Shown here one piece after another: positions 18,401-26,794 of a DNA stretch of 64,000 nt. The translations under genes and the position numbers were made by a program. Under the pieces are notes generated by a model. That model saw only the letters and a program-made list of their open reading frames with translations, ran no database searches and was not told where the DNA came from. This DNA comes from Gammaproteobacteria bacterium. Lineage in GTDB: Bacteria; Pseudomonadota; Gammaproteobacteria; HTCC5015. Location: contig JACDDA010000008.1 of NCBI GenBank assembly GCA_013817245.1, positions 1 through 64,000 on the forward strand, read 5' to 3'. Positions within the stretch are counted from its first letter, which is position 1. Each line of letters opens with the position of its first letter.

Positions 18401-21368
18401 GCTTTTGAGTATCTTGAATATTGGCCGTGATTTTATAATAACCAGGATTTTTCGGCGTAAAGTGACAATTACTAATCACCAGTTGCGAGGACGCTTTACA
18501 ATTGGCAACATTCACCCATTCAGTAATATAACGCGTTAAATAAGCATTACCTGCGCCTTTAACTCGCGTTGCTTTAGTCTCTTGATATTCAATGGCAATC
18601 GTTACCGGTGTTGATGATTTTAATTTTCCATCGAGACCAATCACCGCATATTCTACGCGCGCAGGTTTATCTTGCTCATACACCCACTGCGTATTATGTA
18701 ACCCCACAAAACGATCACGGCCTGCGTATTCTGCGCTAACTAATGTAGCAATGGATTTGCCTCTATCATCACTAACCGCAGCCTCCACCTCGAGTCGGCC
18801 ATAAATAATATTATAATCATCCAGCTTTAATACGTCGTTAAGCTCACCCATGTTATTAGAAACGAGTTCTTGCTGATGAATCGTTTGTGAATTTCCATAA
18901 GCATCTGAGCCAAATTCAAAAGATTTTAATTTCGGATCGTTAACAGGAATATCCATCGTTTTTAATTGTACGGTCAGCCGCGTTTTAGCATTCGTATAAG
19001 GCCCGCCTGCATGCAATGCTGCACTCACGCGCATATCTAATTTATCATTAGGTTTAAATTGCTTACCATTCAAATCAGCAGAAACTTTAAACGCCGCAGG
19101 GACAAAATCCGTTACCAACACCGACATGGCCGACAGCGTATCGTCACTGCTTGATGCTTTTATAGAAAATTCATATTGGCCGGTCGTCGCGGCTTTTTCT
19201 AAAACTAATTGATCAGCAAAACTACCGAATTCATTTAAGCTAACATTTTCTTTTTCATAAACGGATTGTCCTTGCGGATCCATTATTTGAATTTTGTAGC
19301 CTTGCTTCGGCGGAGCAACCCAGCGCGTATTACTTTGGTTACGCACATAAATTTTAAATTGAATCGTATCGCCGGGTTTATAAATGCCTTGCGCTGTTGT
19401 ACCCCACGCTTTCATATGACCGTGTTGTTTTTGTAAACTCGGCCATATATCCGACACCGGCACATCAAACTGATTATCTAATGGTAAAACCGCCATATCC
19501 CGGCCATCATCAACACGCAGCATAAAACGCGCATGCTTATCATCATAACTTCTATCTACTATGCTTAATGAAGGATCCAAATTAACAATGCCCGGCAACC
19601 ACGCGCGACCTTGCGCATCGGTTTTAGCTTCCGCTAAAGCTTTGCCTTTTAAATTTAATTCAGTGTAAGCAGTTTGATAAATTTTTAACGTTGCGTTAGC
19701 TACCGGCTTGCCATTATCAAAACGCGTCACCCACGCTAATGAGGAAAAGTGTCCTAATTTCACATGCACCATAAAAGGCGAAATTTGCGTAAAAAATCGA
19801 TGCTGATTTTCATATGAGTTGATCGCAGGAACCGTTTGCAAATGCCCATACAACAAAGCACTTTTGCCCGCTAACAAGGGACGTACATTGAGTGGTGTCG
19901 CAAAAGCCACATCTTTTACTTTGGGTAATGTTAAGCGCGCCGTGCTATGGCCATCGCCTTCTGGAAAAACCACATGATAGCTGACATCAATATAATCAAG
20001 ATTGGTCACATACAGCGGCAATTCGCTATTCACATTTTTTTCTAGCACTGCAATATTATTCGGCATGCGCAAGTCAGGGCTGCGATGCGCCGTGGCAAAT
20101 TTCATATCAACATTATTAGTTAAACTACGGCCAAACTCGTCAACAATTTTTTTATCTATCAATAAAGTGTACAAGCGAAACGCTTTTAAATATTCGGGGA
20201 TCCAAACAATATATTCAGCACCTTTTTCATGCGGCGAATCTAGTCGACTATAGTCTTCTGAATTTTCCCAAGGATCATAATCTTTACGACCACCCGCTAA
20301 ATCGGGTGTTAGTTTCATCGACTTTTTAACTGCACTAGAAAGTACCGGCGCGGTGAATACTAAACCGACTGAAGATAAAGGGTTACATTGCATTTGTTCT
20401 GGCGTTGCATCTTTTGAATTTTTTATATCAGTGGGAGCAATTAATTTCTGCGTATAATTTTTTTCATCAGATTTTTCAGTATTTTTTGCCGCTGCTGCTT
20501 TAACTGTACAGCGCACACCTAAAAACTTAAATGCAGGGAATGTATTAAAACTTACGATGGCGCGTGATTCCTTGCCTTTTACAGGCCCTTCACTGGAAAT
20601 CAAGCCTGGTTTAATCCATAACGCAGTGGTGCTATCCAAGGGTAATTCTTTACTAGGTGCAATCCACCAAATAGTACTAGTCGTTTTATTTCCTGTTGAT
20701 TGCGTCGCGTGTTTTTTTACGGCTACCCAAATGTCAGTAAAGGTACCACTTATCCACGGCTGATCTGCATTTGCTCGTAAATTTTCGGCATCATCAATAA
20801 TGTCCACGGGCACTGAGCGACCATCAGCATCAAATACAAAATTTTCGATTACGGATTCACGAGTTACGGCTTGATTAAATACAACTTGTATGACGGGCAG
20901 GCTCGGCGACAACCATGTTTGAAAATTATAATAATCAACAACGGGACGTTGTGTGTTAAAAACATGTTCATACGCTGTATTTAAAACAGAGCCATCTTCT
21001 GCGGTGATGCCGGCTTTTATTTTAAGCGTATAGTGGTGTGCTAATTTGAAGCGGTTTTTTTCTGTCAACTGACACGCTAATGCACTGGTATTTAACCAAC
21101 GCCATTCGCAATTAATAGTCGGTTCAATCGTAATGCCTAGTTCTTTACTACTAGCAGCCATGTCACCAATAGGTACCACTGGCCGATCAAATTGAATAAC
21201 GATTTGACGTTCGGCAGGAGCGTCATCACCTTCCGGTGTAATACGCTGGATGCGCAGTTCTTTATCTTGTGGCACTAAAGCCGAATCAAATGCACGGGGG
21301 GGTGCGGCTGCGCTGCTGCCCAGCAATAAAATACTACTGATGACACAAACCAAAATACTGCTGCGCAT
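15459..21368 (-). CDS. yfhM: bacterial alpha-2-macroglobulin with thioester motif
   Basis: A giant periplasmic protein (1969 aa) of the bacterial alpha-2-macroglobulin family, thought to trap proteases that breach the outer membrane while its partner PBP1C repairs the wall. The thioester motif CWEQ is at C1449-Q1452, so covalent trapping is likely retained. MG-type beta domains fill the N-terminal two thirds, and a helical thioester domain and receptor-like end follow. The signal peptide ends SSAAA-PPR and lacks a lipobox cysteine, unlike the lipoprotein E. coli YfhM. It is also about 300 residues longer than that protein. AAGG lies six bases before the ATG. It is the first gene of the unit with pbpC. 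Confidence 0.95.
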   Translation of the reverse strand: MRSSILVCVISSILLLGSSAAAPPRAFDSALVPQDKELRIQRITPEGDDAPAERQIVIQFDRPVVPIGDMAASSKELGITIEPTINCEWRWLNTSALACQLTEKNRFKLAHHYTLKIKAGITAEDGSVLNTAYEHVFNTQRPVVDYYNFQTWLSPSLPVIQVVFNQAVTRESVIENFVFDADGRSVPVDIIDDAENLRANADQPWISGTFTDIWVAVKKHATQSTGNKTTSTIWWIAPSKELPLDSTTALWIKPGLISSEGPVKGKESRAIVSFNTFPAFKFLGVRCTVKAAAAKNTEKSDEKNYTQKLIAPTDIKNSKDATPEQMQCNPLSSVGLVFTAPVLSSAVKKSMKLTPDLAGGRKDYDPWENSEDYSRLDSPHEKGAEYIVWIPEYLKAFRLYTLLIDKKIVDEFGRSLTNNVDMKFATAHRSPDLRMPNNIAVLEKNVNSELPLYVTNLDYIDVSYHVVFPEGDGHSTARLTLPKVKDVAFATPLNVRPLLAGKSALLYGHLQTVPAINSYENQHRFFTQISPFMVHVKLGHFSSLAWVTRFDNGKPVANATLKIYQTAYTELNLKGKALAEAKTDAQGRAWLPGIVNLDPSLSIVDRSYDDKHARFMLRVDDGRDMAVLPLDNQFDVPVSDIWPSLQKQHGHMKAWGTTAQGIYKPGDTIQFKIYVRNQSNTRWVAPPKQGYKIQIMDPQGQSVYEKENVSLNEFGSFADQLVLEKAATTGQYEFSIKASSSDDTLSAMSVLVTDFVPAAFKVSADLNGKQFKPNDKLDMRVSAALHAGGPYTNAKTRLTVQLKTMDIPVNDPKLKSFEFGSDAYGNSQTIHQQELVSNNMGELNDVLKLDDYNIIYGRLEVEAAVSDDRGKSIATLVSAEYAGRDRFVGLHNTQWVYEQDKPARVEYAVIGLDGKLKSSTPVTIAIEYQETKATRVKGAGNAYLTRYITEWVNVANCKASSQLVISNCHFTPKNPGYYKITANIQDTQKRKHSATTHTWVSGKGNVVWEQSDDARLSMIAEQEDYKIGQTARFLVKNPFPGATALITVERYGVMRQWIKVLDSSTPIIEVPLKPDDFPGVYVSVLVTSPRVEQPLSPTGVDLGKPTYRIGYARVIVKDDSRALTVKAKTTASTYKPGQIVKASITVNPKDASVLKEPIELAVVVLDEAVLDLNTKKRDYYDPYAGFNQLDSLDLKNFNTLTRLVGLQKFEKKGANPGGDGLSSSNEHFRNLIKYVAYWNPSIKTVNGKVNIEFKVPDNLTGWRIFVLAVTPNERMGLGETRFTVNQPIEIRPVMPNQALEGDQFKAGFTVMNRTDKAKTVTVRAAVSGAALDPQSQTTFEQSITLLPYKRESVWLNVKTKQAGQLVFRANANDAVDSDALEYKLPINKRRSLITAANYGTTTQDHVTEVIQFPQNIYSDVGGISVVVSPSVIGNVAGAFDYVRDYPYACWEQRLTKAVMASHYNGMRQYLPDSLMWADAKTLAQTTLDNAASFQAPNGGMTYWVANNEYVDPYLSAYTALAFNWLRAAGEDIPADVEKRLQDYLKTFLREDSAPSFYSKGMASTVRAVALAALADQGVVDASDIKRYAPYATQMDLFGKAHLLMAANRIDGSSTEVTTVLNNILASASQSGGKFQFNETLTDGYSQLLTTPLRSNCAVLSALLVTAVTDKGFAKVGDIPFKMVRAITQSRGNRDHWENTQENMFCMNSLLEFARVYEKDPVNFTATAMIEKRLVGKTSFSDLRQPAVTLKDAQAEIKSGLKTNLTVNREGTGRMYYATRLQYANTEVSSKAINAGIEVHREYSIERKNGWEILATPMLLQRGDVVRVDIYVSVPTVRHFVVIDDPVPGGLEPVNRDLATSSTIDTDKGAFKPASGSWYFKFGDWQDYGISYWNFYHRELRHDAVRFYSDYLPAGNYHVSYSAQVIAEGEFSVMPVNVEEMYDPDVFGKGTPATLKVRDAATVVDKKMAP

Positions 21369-21417
21369 ATCGTACCTTTTTTTTAAAAAGTGACTTTATT
21401 GACGTGCCAGAAAAATA

Positions 21418-21924
21418 TTACAACGACAATCCGCGTTCATTTAATTCGACAGCGGAGGATTTTATTTTATTGAGTAATAGCATCAGCGTTTCTAATTCTT
21501 CTGTGCTGAGACAAGCAAATATTTTGCGCACATAATCTTCGTGCATTTTTGCCATGGTTTTAAACTCAAGCAAACCTTTATCGGTTAATTTCAAATAATG
21601 CGTGCGCCTATCATCGGGTGACGGCCAACGCTCTACTGAACCATCTTTAACTAAGCGATCTGCGATATTAGTAATGTTGGCATTGGTAACCATTAACCAA
21701 TGTGACAATTCGCCCATGCTTAAACCTTCCGGCGCACGTTCGAGTGCCGCCATCACATCAAAACGTGGCAAGGTAGTATCATGACGAGTGCGTAATAAAG
21801 TACGAATACCATGAGTAATATGGTGTGAACAAGTGAGTAAGCGCAACCAACCACGCAATACTTGCTTACGACCCGCAACATTGCCGAGTTTATCGTCCGC
21901 AAAATCCAATCGGTTTGTTGCCAT
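21418..21924 (-). CDS. MarR family transcriptional regulator
   Basis: A 168-residue winged-helix regulator. LPRFDVMAALERAPEGLSMGELSHWLMVTNANITNIADRL is the helix-turn-helix, and GSVERWPSPDDRRTHYLKLTDKG is the wing with the conserved DDRR. MarR proteins of aromatic-acid operons usually repress until the CoA thioester binds. The gene lies at the far end of the catabolic operon, separated from it by a terminator, so it probably has its own promoter. The likely target is the double palindrome at 26627-26664. Confidence 0.92.
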   Translation of the reverse strand: MATNRLDFADDKLGNVAGRKQVLRGWLRLLTCSHHITHGIRTLLRTRHDTTLPRFDVMAALERAPEGLSMGELSHWLMVTNANITNIADRLVKDGSVERWPSPDDRRTHYLKLTDKGLLEFKTMAKMHEDYVRKIFACLSTEELETLMLLLNKIKSSAVELNERGLSL

Positions 21925-21968
21925 TTTATTTAGCCAGGTTATCTATAAAGAACTTTCACTTTCTAAGA

Positions 21969-21996
21969 TAAAGGCCTGCTGTATGCAGGCCTTTAT
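21969..21996 (-). terminator. terminator of the catabolic operon
   Basis: TAAAGGCCTGC (21969-21979) and GCAGGCCTTTA (21985-21995) form an 11-bp stem with a five-base loop. It lies 26 bases after the acyl-CoA dehydrogenase stop at 22021 and separates that operon from the marR gene. T tracts are short, but the arrangement fits an intrinsic terminator. Confidence 0.75.
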
Positions 21997-22020
21997 GTAT
22001 TTCTATCACTTCAATAATAT

Positions 22021-23181
22021 TTAAAACGCGTTTTCACCCGTTAAGGCCATGCCCACTACTAATTCGTGCACAGTTTGTGTGCCTTCATAGGTGATCACGC
22101 TTTCTAAGTTCAATGCATGACGAATCGCGCTGTATTCTAGTGAAATACCTGCGCCACCCAACATGTCACGTGCATCACGTGCAATGTCGATTGCCATACG
22201 AATATTATTCCACTTCGCCATTGAAACTTGTGCTGGTTGCAATTGGCCTTTGTCTTTCAAACGACCTAAACGCAATGACAATAATTGCGCCATGGTAATT
22301 TGACGCGACCATTCGGCTAAACGAGTTTGAATAGTTTGCGTTTTATTTAATGAACGACCGAACACTTCTCGTGTTTTGGTGTAGTCCAACAATTCTGCTA
22401 AGCAAGCCTGCGCTGCGCCAATACCACCCCAGGTTATGCCATAACGCGCATTGGTTAAACACATCAACGGCGATTTTAAACCTGCCGCTTTCGGCAAACG
22501 CGCAGATTCTGGCAAACGTACATCTTCAAAAAACAATTGTGACGTTACTGATGCACGTAATGACATTTTGTGTTTAATTTCCATCGCCGTAAAACCTTTA
22601 GTATCGGTTGGGACGATGAAACCGCGAATACCTTCTTCGGTATCTGCCCAAACAATCGCGATGTTGGCGATGTTGCCATTGGTAATCCACATCTTCGCGC
22701 CATTCAGAACCCAATCTGAACCAACACGCTTAGCTTTGGTTCTCATGTTTGACGGATCAGAACCACCGTGCGGCTCAGTCAAACCGAAACAACCAATGAC
22801 TTCACCACGCGCCATGCGCGGTAAGTATTGTTGTTTTTGTTCTTCAGAACCAAATTCATAAATCGGATACATGCACAAGCTAGATTGCACAGAAGCAAAA
22901 CTACGCAAACCAGAATCACCGCGCTCTAATTCTTGGCAAATCAAACCATATTGCACGTAATTCAAACCCGCGCAGTCATAACCTTCAATGGTCGCGCCCA
23001 GCAAACCTAAATCGGCCATACCTTTAATTAATTCTTTTGGAAACTTACCTTCTTCGAAGCATTCGCCAATAATCGGCAATACTTTGTCGTCTACAAAACG
23101 TGCAACAGAATCTTGCACCATACGTTCGTCTTCGCTGAGCTCATCACGAACATTGTAAAAATCCATCGGGTTAATCGCCAT
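22021..23181 (-). CDS. acyl-CoA dehydrogenase, glutaryl-CoA dehydrogenase-like
   Basis: An FAD acyl-CoA dehydrogenase (386 aa). Signatures are CFGLTEPHGGSDPS (substrate/FAD site), WITNGNIANIAIVWA, and the C-terminal ITYEGTQTVHELVVGMALTG, where the E of YEGT is the catalytic base. The TYEGT and final TGxxAF pattern is that of the glutaryl-CoA dehydrogenase branch, whose enzymes can oxidise and decarboxylate. It is the last gene of the five-gene operon. In a 2-aminobenzoyl-CoA pathway it would act late in beta-oxidation of the ring-derived dicarboxylic chain. Electrons would go to EtfAB. The precise substrate is inferred. Confidence 0.92.
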   Translation of the reverse strand: MAINPMDFYNVRDELSEDERMVQDSVARFVDDKVLPIIGECFEEGKFPKELIKGMADLGLLGATIEGYDCAGLNYVQYGLICQELERGDSGLRSFASVQSSLCMYPIYEFGSEEQKQQYLPRMARGEVIGCFGLTEPHGGSDPSNMRTKAKRVGSDWVLNGAKMWITNGNIANIAIVWADTEEGIRGFIVPTDTKGFTAMEIKHKMSLRASVTSQLFFEDVRLPESARLPKAAGLKSPLMCLTNARYGITWGGIGAAQACLAELLDYTKTREVFGRSLNKTQTIQTRLAEWSRQITMAQLLSLRLGRLKDKGQLQPAQVSMAKWNNIRMAIDIARDARDMLGGAGISLEYSAIRHALNLESVITYEGTQTVHELVVGMALTGENAF

Positions 23182-23233
23182 GGCTTTATCTCCAGTAAAA
23201 TTCTAAAAATGCAGGTTAATAAAATGAATCAGA

Positions 23234-23623
23234 TTAGCCGTCGATAACGGCAGTGGTTTCAATTTCAATCTTGGCGCGATCTTCCATCAAGGCAACAACT
23301 TGTAACATTGCCATCGGTGGAAAAACCTTACCGAGAACTTCGCGATAAGCTTGGCCAATTTCTTTTTGGCGGCTTATATATTCTTTTTTATCTGTAATAA
23401 AACAAGTCATGCGCACGATGTGCTTAGGCTCTGCACCACCCTCTTTCAACACCGCAACGGTGTTAATTAAGGTTTGTCTAAATTGTTCAACAAAGTCATC
23501 CGTTTCAAATTTGCATTCGGCATTCCAACCGATCATGCCTGCAACATAAAGTGTGTTGCCCGTTTTAACGCCGTTTGAATAACCAAGTGGTTTTGCCCAA
23601 CCTGCGGGTTGCAATACTTGCAT
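23234..23623 (-). CDS. RidA/YjgF family enamine-imine deaminase
   Basis: A 129-residue RidA-superfamily protein (VKTGNTLYVAGMIGWN near the N-terminus; VVALMEDRAKIEIETTAVI at the end). RidA enzymes hydrolyse reactive enamines and imines to ketones and ammonia. The position between two acyl-CoA dehydrogenases in a putative aminobenzoyl-CoA operon suggests a dedicated role in removing the amino group from the enamine formed after ring reduction. Start: GAGG lies upstream of ATG 23623. The RidA-type catalytic arginine is not clear, so it may belong to another Rid subgroup. Confidence 0.85.
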   Translation of the reverse strand: MQVLQPAGWAKPLGYSNGVKTGNTLYVAGMIGWNAECKFETDDFVEQFRQTLINTVAVLKEGGAEPKHIVRMTCFITDKKEYISRQKEIGQAYREVLGKVFPPMAMLQVVALMEDRAKIEIETTAVIDG

Positions 23624-23647
23624 TGTTTTTCCTCGTTAAGTAAATAC

Positions 23648-24823
23648 TTATTCGCCTGCAAAATCGCTTAAGACTGCGCGGGCAATAATGATTTTTTGAA
23701 CTTCACTTGCGCCTTCATAAATACGCAAAGCGCGAATTTCACGATACAACTCTTCAACCACACTGCCGACTTTAACGCCAAGTCCGCCAAACATTTGCAA
23801 CGCTTTATCAATGGTTTCTTGCGCATGATCGGTTGCATACAACTTCGCCATTGCCGCTTCGCGCGTGACGCGTTCTTGCACGCAATCTTTCGTCCAGGCA
23901 GAGCGATAAACTAACAACGCACTCACATCAATATCTAAAGCCATCTCGGCTAACTTCGATTGCGTAATTTGCATTTCTGACAACGGCGCACCAAACAAAA
24001 TACGTTTAGTCACACGACCTAAGGCTTCATCTAATGCACGTCGCGCAAAACCTAATGCGGCTGCGCCGACAGTGCCACGAAAAATATCTAAGGTGGCCAT
24101 CGCAATTTTAAAACCTTGACCAGGTTTGCCTAACATGCGCGTAGCAGGTACGCGCATGTTAGTAAATTTCAAACGCGCTAAAGGATGAGGTGCAATCACT
24201 TCAATACGTTCTTCGATTTCCAAACCCTGCGTATTAGCGTCTACAACAAATACACTTAAACCTTTTGCACCAGGGCCTTCGCCGGTACGCACAAACACGG
24301 TGTAATAATCGGCAATGCCACCGTTGGAAATCCAAACTTTACCACCGTTGATAATATAATCATCACCGTCTTTAATCGCCGTGGTTTTTAATGCAGCGAC
24401 ATCTGAACCCGCTTCTTCTTCGGTTAATGCAAAGGCAGCAATTTTTTCGCCCGTTGCAACTTTAGTAAGAAATTCTTTTTTAATACTGTCCGATGCAAAT
24501 AAGGACAATGCACCTGAACCTAAACCTTGCATGGCTAACGCAAAATCCGCTAAGCCCGAATAATAAGCCAAAGTTTCGCGCAACAAACTAATGCTACGCA
24601 CATCCAGTTTTTCATTAACGCCGCCGTAAGGCGCAATCACACAATGTTTTAACCAACCTGCTTTGCCCAGTAATTTCACTAAGCGCTTACAAGCTGCGTC
24701 AGTGCCGCCACTGTGATCTTCAAGCTCAGCATGATGCGCTTGGCACCAAGTTTCTAATTCAGCTTTGAGTTGACGATGACTATCATCAAGAAAAGGCCAC
24801 TGTAGATAAGATTTTTCTGCCAT
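23648..24823 (-). CDS. acyl-CoA dehydrogenase
   Basis: A second FAD acyl-CoA dehydrogenase (391 aa). [17 protein letters not shown] and [14 protein letters not shown] form the flavin/substrate region. Near the C-terminus are [40 protein letters not shown] with the catalytic glutamate in YEGAS. It starts one base after the enoyl-CoA hydratase stop and is therefore coupled to it. It likely introduces a double bond into an alicyclic or ring-opened CoA ester and feeds ETF. Confidence 0.93.
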   Translation of the reverse strand: MAEKSYLQWPFLDDSHRQLKAELETWCQAHHAELEDHSGGTDAACKRLVKLLGKAGWLKHCVIAPYGGVNEKLDVRSISLLRETLAYYSGLADFALAMQGLGSGALSLFASDSIKKEFLTKVATGEKIAAFALTEEEAGSDVAALKTTAIKDGDDYIINGGKVWISNGGIADYYTVFVRTGEGPGAKGLSVFVVDANTQGLEIEERIEVIAPHPLARLKFTNMRVPATRMLGKPGQGFKIAMATLDIFRGTVGAAALGFARRALDEALGRVTKRILFGAPLSEMQITQSKLAEMALDIDVSALLVYRSAWTKDCVQERVTREAAMAKLYATDHAQETIDKALQMFGGLGVKVGSVVEELYREIRALRIYEGASEVQKIIIARAVLSDFAGE

Positions 24824-24824
24824 C

Positions 24825-25658
24825 TTAATTACCTTCGAATTTAGCTTTTTCTTTATTTACAAAAGCCTGATAAGCACGTTCAAAATCTTTGGTCTTCATG
24901 CAAATCGCTTGCGCTTGTGCTTCCATTTCAATCGCGGTATCTAATGACACATCCCATTCGATATTTAATTGATTTTTAGTCATCGCATGCGCGAAGTTAG
25001 GACCTTCTGCTAAACGCTTCGCCGTTGATTTGGCTTTTTCTAATAACTGATCGGCTGGCACGATTTCATTAAAGAAACCCCAACGCTCGCCTTCTTCCGC
25101 ACTCATGATGCGACCGGTAAATAATAATTCCGAAGTGCGACCTTGACCAATCAGACGCGGCAATATTGCGCACGCACCCATATCACACCCAGCTAAACCT
25201 ACGCGCGTAAACAAGAAACCCGTTTTAGTATCGGGCGTGCCATAACGCATATCAGATGCCATCGCGATAATTGCGCCCGCGCCTACCGCAATACCATCCG
25301 CTGCACAAATAACCGGTTGCGGACAATGACGAATCGCTTTTACTAAATCACCGGTCATGCGTGTGAATTTTAATAAATTACCCATGTCCATATCAGTCAA
25401 AGGCCCGATAATATCTAGCACGTCGCCACCCGAACAAAAGTTGCCGCCCGCGCCAGTGATAATCACGACTTTAATTTCATCGATATAAACTAATTTGCGA
25501 AAGGTATCGCGTAACTCGGCATACGATTCAAACGTTAAGGGATTTTTACGATCAGGACGGTTCAAAGTCACAATCGCAACTTCGCCTTCAACTTCCCACA
25601 AGAAATGTTGCGGCTTAATATCTTTTAAACTTGCATCGCTTACCGTAATGTCTGTCAC
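24825..25658 (-). CDS. enoyl-CoA hydratase/isomerase family protein
   Basis: A crotonase-fold enzyme (277 aa): [30 protein letters not shown] as the oxyanion-hole segment, and [22 protein letters not shown] for the second. Crotonases hydrate, isomerise or hydrolyse CoA esters; alicyclic-ring hydrolases belong to the same family. In the position usually holding the hydratase glutamate the sequence reads [10 protein letters not shown], so the reaction may be atypical. It lies second in the operon, and could hydrate or open the cyclohexene ring intermediate. Confidence 0.9.
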   Translation of the reverse strand: MTDITVSDASLKDIKPQHFLWEVEGEVAIVTLNRPDRKNPLTFESYAELRDTFRKLVYIDEIKVVIITGAGGNFCSGGDVLDIIGPLTDMDMGNLLKFTRMTGDLVKAIRHCPQPVICAADGIAVGAGAIIAMASDMRYGTPDTKTGFLFTRVGLAGCDMGACAILPRLIGQGRTSELLFTGRIMSAEEGERWGFFNEIVPADQLLEKAKSTAKRLAEGPNFAHAMTKNQLNIEWDVSLDTAIEMEAQAQAICMKTKDFERAYQAFVNKEKAKFEGN

Positions 25659-25691
25659 GCGTGATCCTCTTTGTTGCTTTTAACTATAGAG

Positions 25692-26486
25692 CTACATTAC
25701 TTCGCCGCCGGAAACCGAAATGGCTTGACCGGTAATTGCATCTGAACCTGCACCACATAACCATCCGACCGCTGTTGCAACTTCCGCAGGTTTTACTAAA
25801 CGTGCTTGTGGATTATCAGCGGTTAACGCTTGTAGTGCTTGCGCTTCTGTTTGGCCCGTTTTGGCCACGATGTTTTGTAAAGAACTGGCGACGATGTCGG
25901 TGTCAGTATAACCCGGACATACTGCATTCACGGTGACGCCTTTACGCGCCAATTCCAACGCCAACGCGCGGGTTAAACCGATCACTGCGTGTTTGGATGC
26001 AACATAAGCCGTCACATACCGATAACCTTTTAAACCAGCGGTGCTAGCAACCGTGACAATGCGCCCCCAACCCGCTTCCACCATCCCGGATATCACTTGT
26101 TGGCAGCACAAAAACACGCCGGTCGCATTCACGTCCATGGTTTTTTGCCAACTGGCTAAAGACGTTTTAGCAAAAGGTGCTGACTCAGCAACCCCCGCAT
26201 TATTGACCAAAATATTGATAGGCCCGAATTGTTTAACGGCGGTAGCAAAAGCGCTTTTAACCGAAGCCTCATCACTAACATCAACTTGCACGCCTTGGGC
26301 TTCAACGCCGGACTGCTCAGCTAATTGAGCCGCTTGCGCCTGTACCCGTTCTTGGTTGCGGGCCATCAAAGTGACTTTCGCACCGGCATCGGCTAATTCT
26401 CGCGCAATCGCCAAACCGATGCCTGTGCCGCCGCCGGTGACCACGGCATGTTTATCTTTCAAACTGGCCAAATTCGCTGTGTTCAT
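25692..26486 (-). CDS. SDR family 3-hydroxyacyl-CoA dehydrogenase-like
   Basis: A classical short-chain dehydrogenase (264 aa). The nucleotide motif is TGGGTGIGLAIAREL (from about 18), NNAG follows at about 97, the catalytic Ser is in VASTAG, and Tyr-Lys is YVASK. It ends in the usual ITGQAISVSGGE. It is probably an NAD(P)-dependent oxidoreductase for a hydroxyacyl- or oxo-cyclohexene-CoA intermediate. It is the first gene of the operon, reading away from the control region shared with the monooxygenase gene. Confidence 0.93.
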   Translation of the reverse strand: MNTANLASLKDKHAVVTGGGTGIGLAIARELADAGAKVTLMARNQERVQAQAAQLAEQSGVEAQGVQVDVSDEASVKSAFATAVKQFGPINILVNNAGVAESAPFAKTSLASWQKTMDVNATGVFLCCQQVISGMVEAGWGRIVTVASTAGLKGYRYVTAYVASKHAVIGLTRALALELARKGVTVNAVCPGYTDTDIVASSLQNIVAKTGQTEAQALQALTADNPQARLVKPAEVATAVGWLCGAGSDAITGQAISVSGGEVM

Positions 26487-26626
26487 GACTTAAATATCGT
26501 CTCGTTTGCTGTTTATTCTGCTTAATAATCAATAGCTAAGCGTTTGGTGACGGCGCGGATCCCGCTTGCAGCGTTAACTTACTGCTGTCACTCAAAAACC
26601 CGCCGTGGTGCAAAATCTACTAGAAA

Positions 26627-26664
26627 TTAGTTTAAACTTAAAATAATATTAGTTTAAGCTTAAA
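26627..26664. promoter_or_regulatory. double palindromic operator, probable MarR site
   Basis: Two 16-mers, TTAGTTTAAACTTAAA (26627-26642) and TTAGTTTAAGCTTAAA (26649-26664), differ at one base and are 22 bp apart, about two helical turns. Each has a palindromic core (AGTTTAAACT; TTTAAGCTTAAA). They lie in the 308-bp gap between the divergent SDR operon and the monooxygenase gene. I infer that the MarR protein binds here as two dimers and controls both directions. The rest of the gap holds the promoters, which I cannot place exactly. Confidence 0.7.
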
Positions 26665-26794
26665 GTAATTCGCGGGTATTGTAAGCTTTGCGGCGATAAG
26701 TTCAAGCCAAAACCCGATCCCGGCTCATCGTGCTGGGGCTATTATCACTCGAATTTTACAGCTGGCGTAAACGTCAACTCACCGGAGAACCAAC

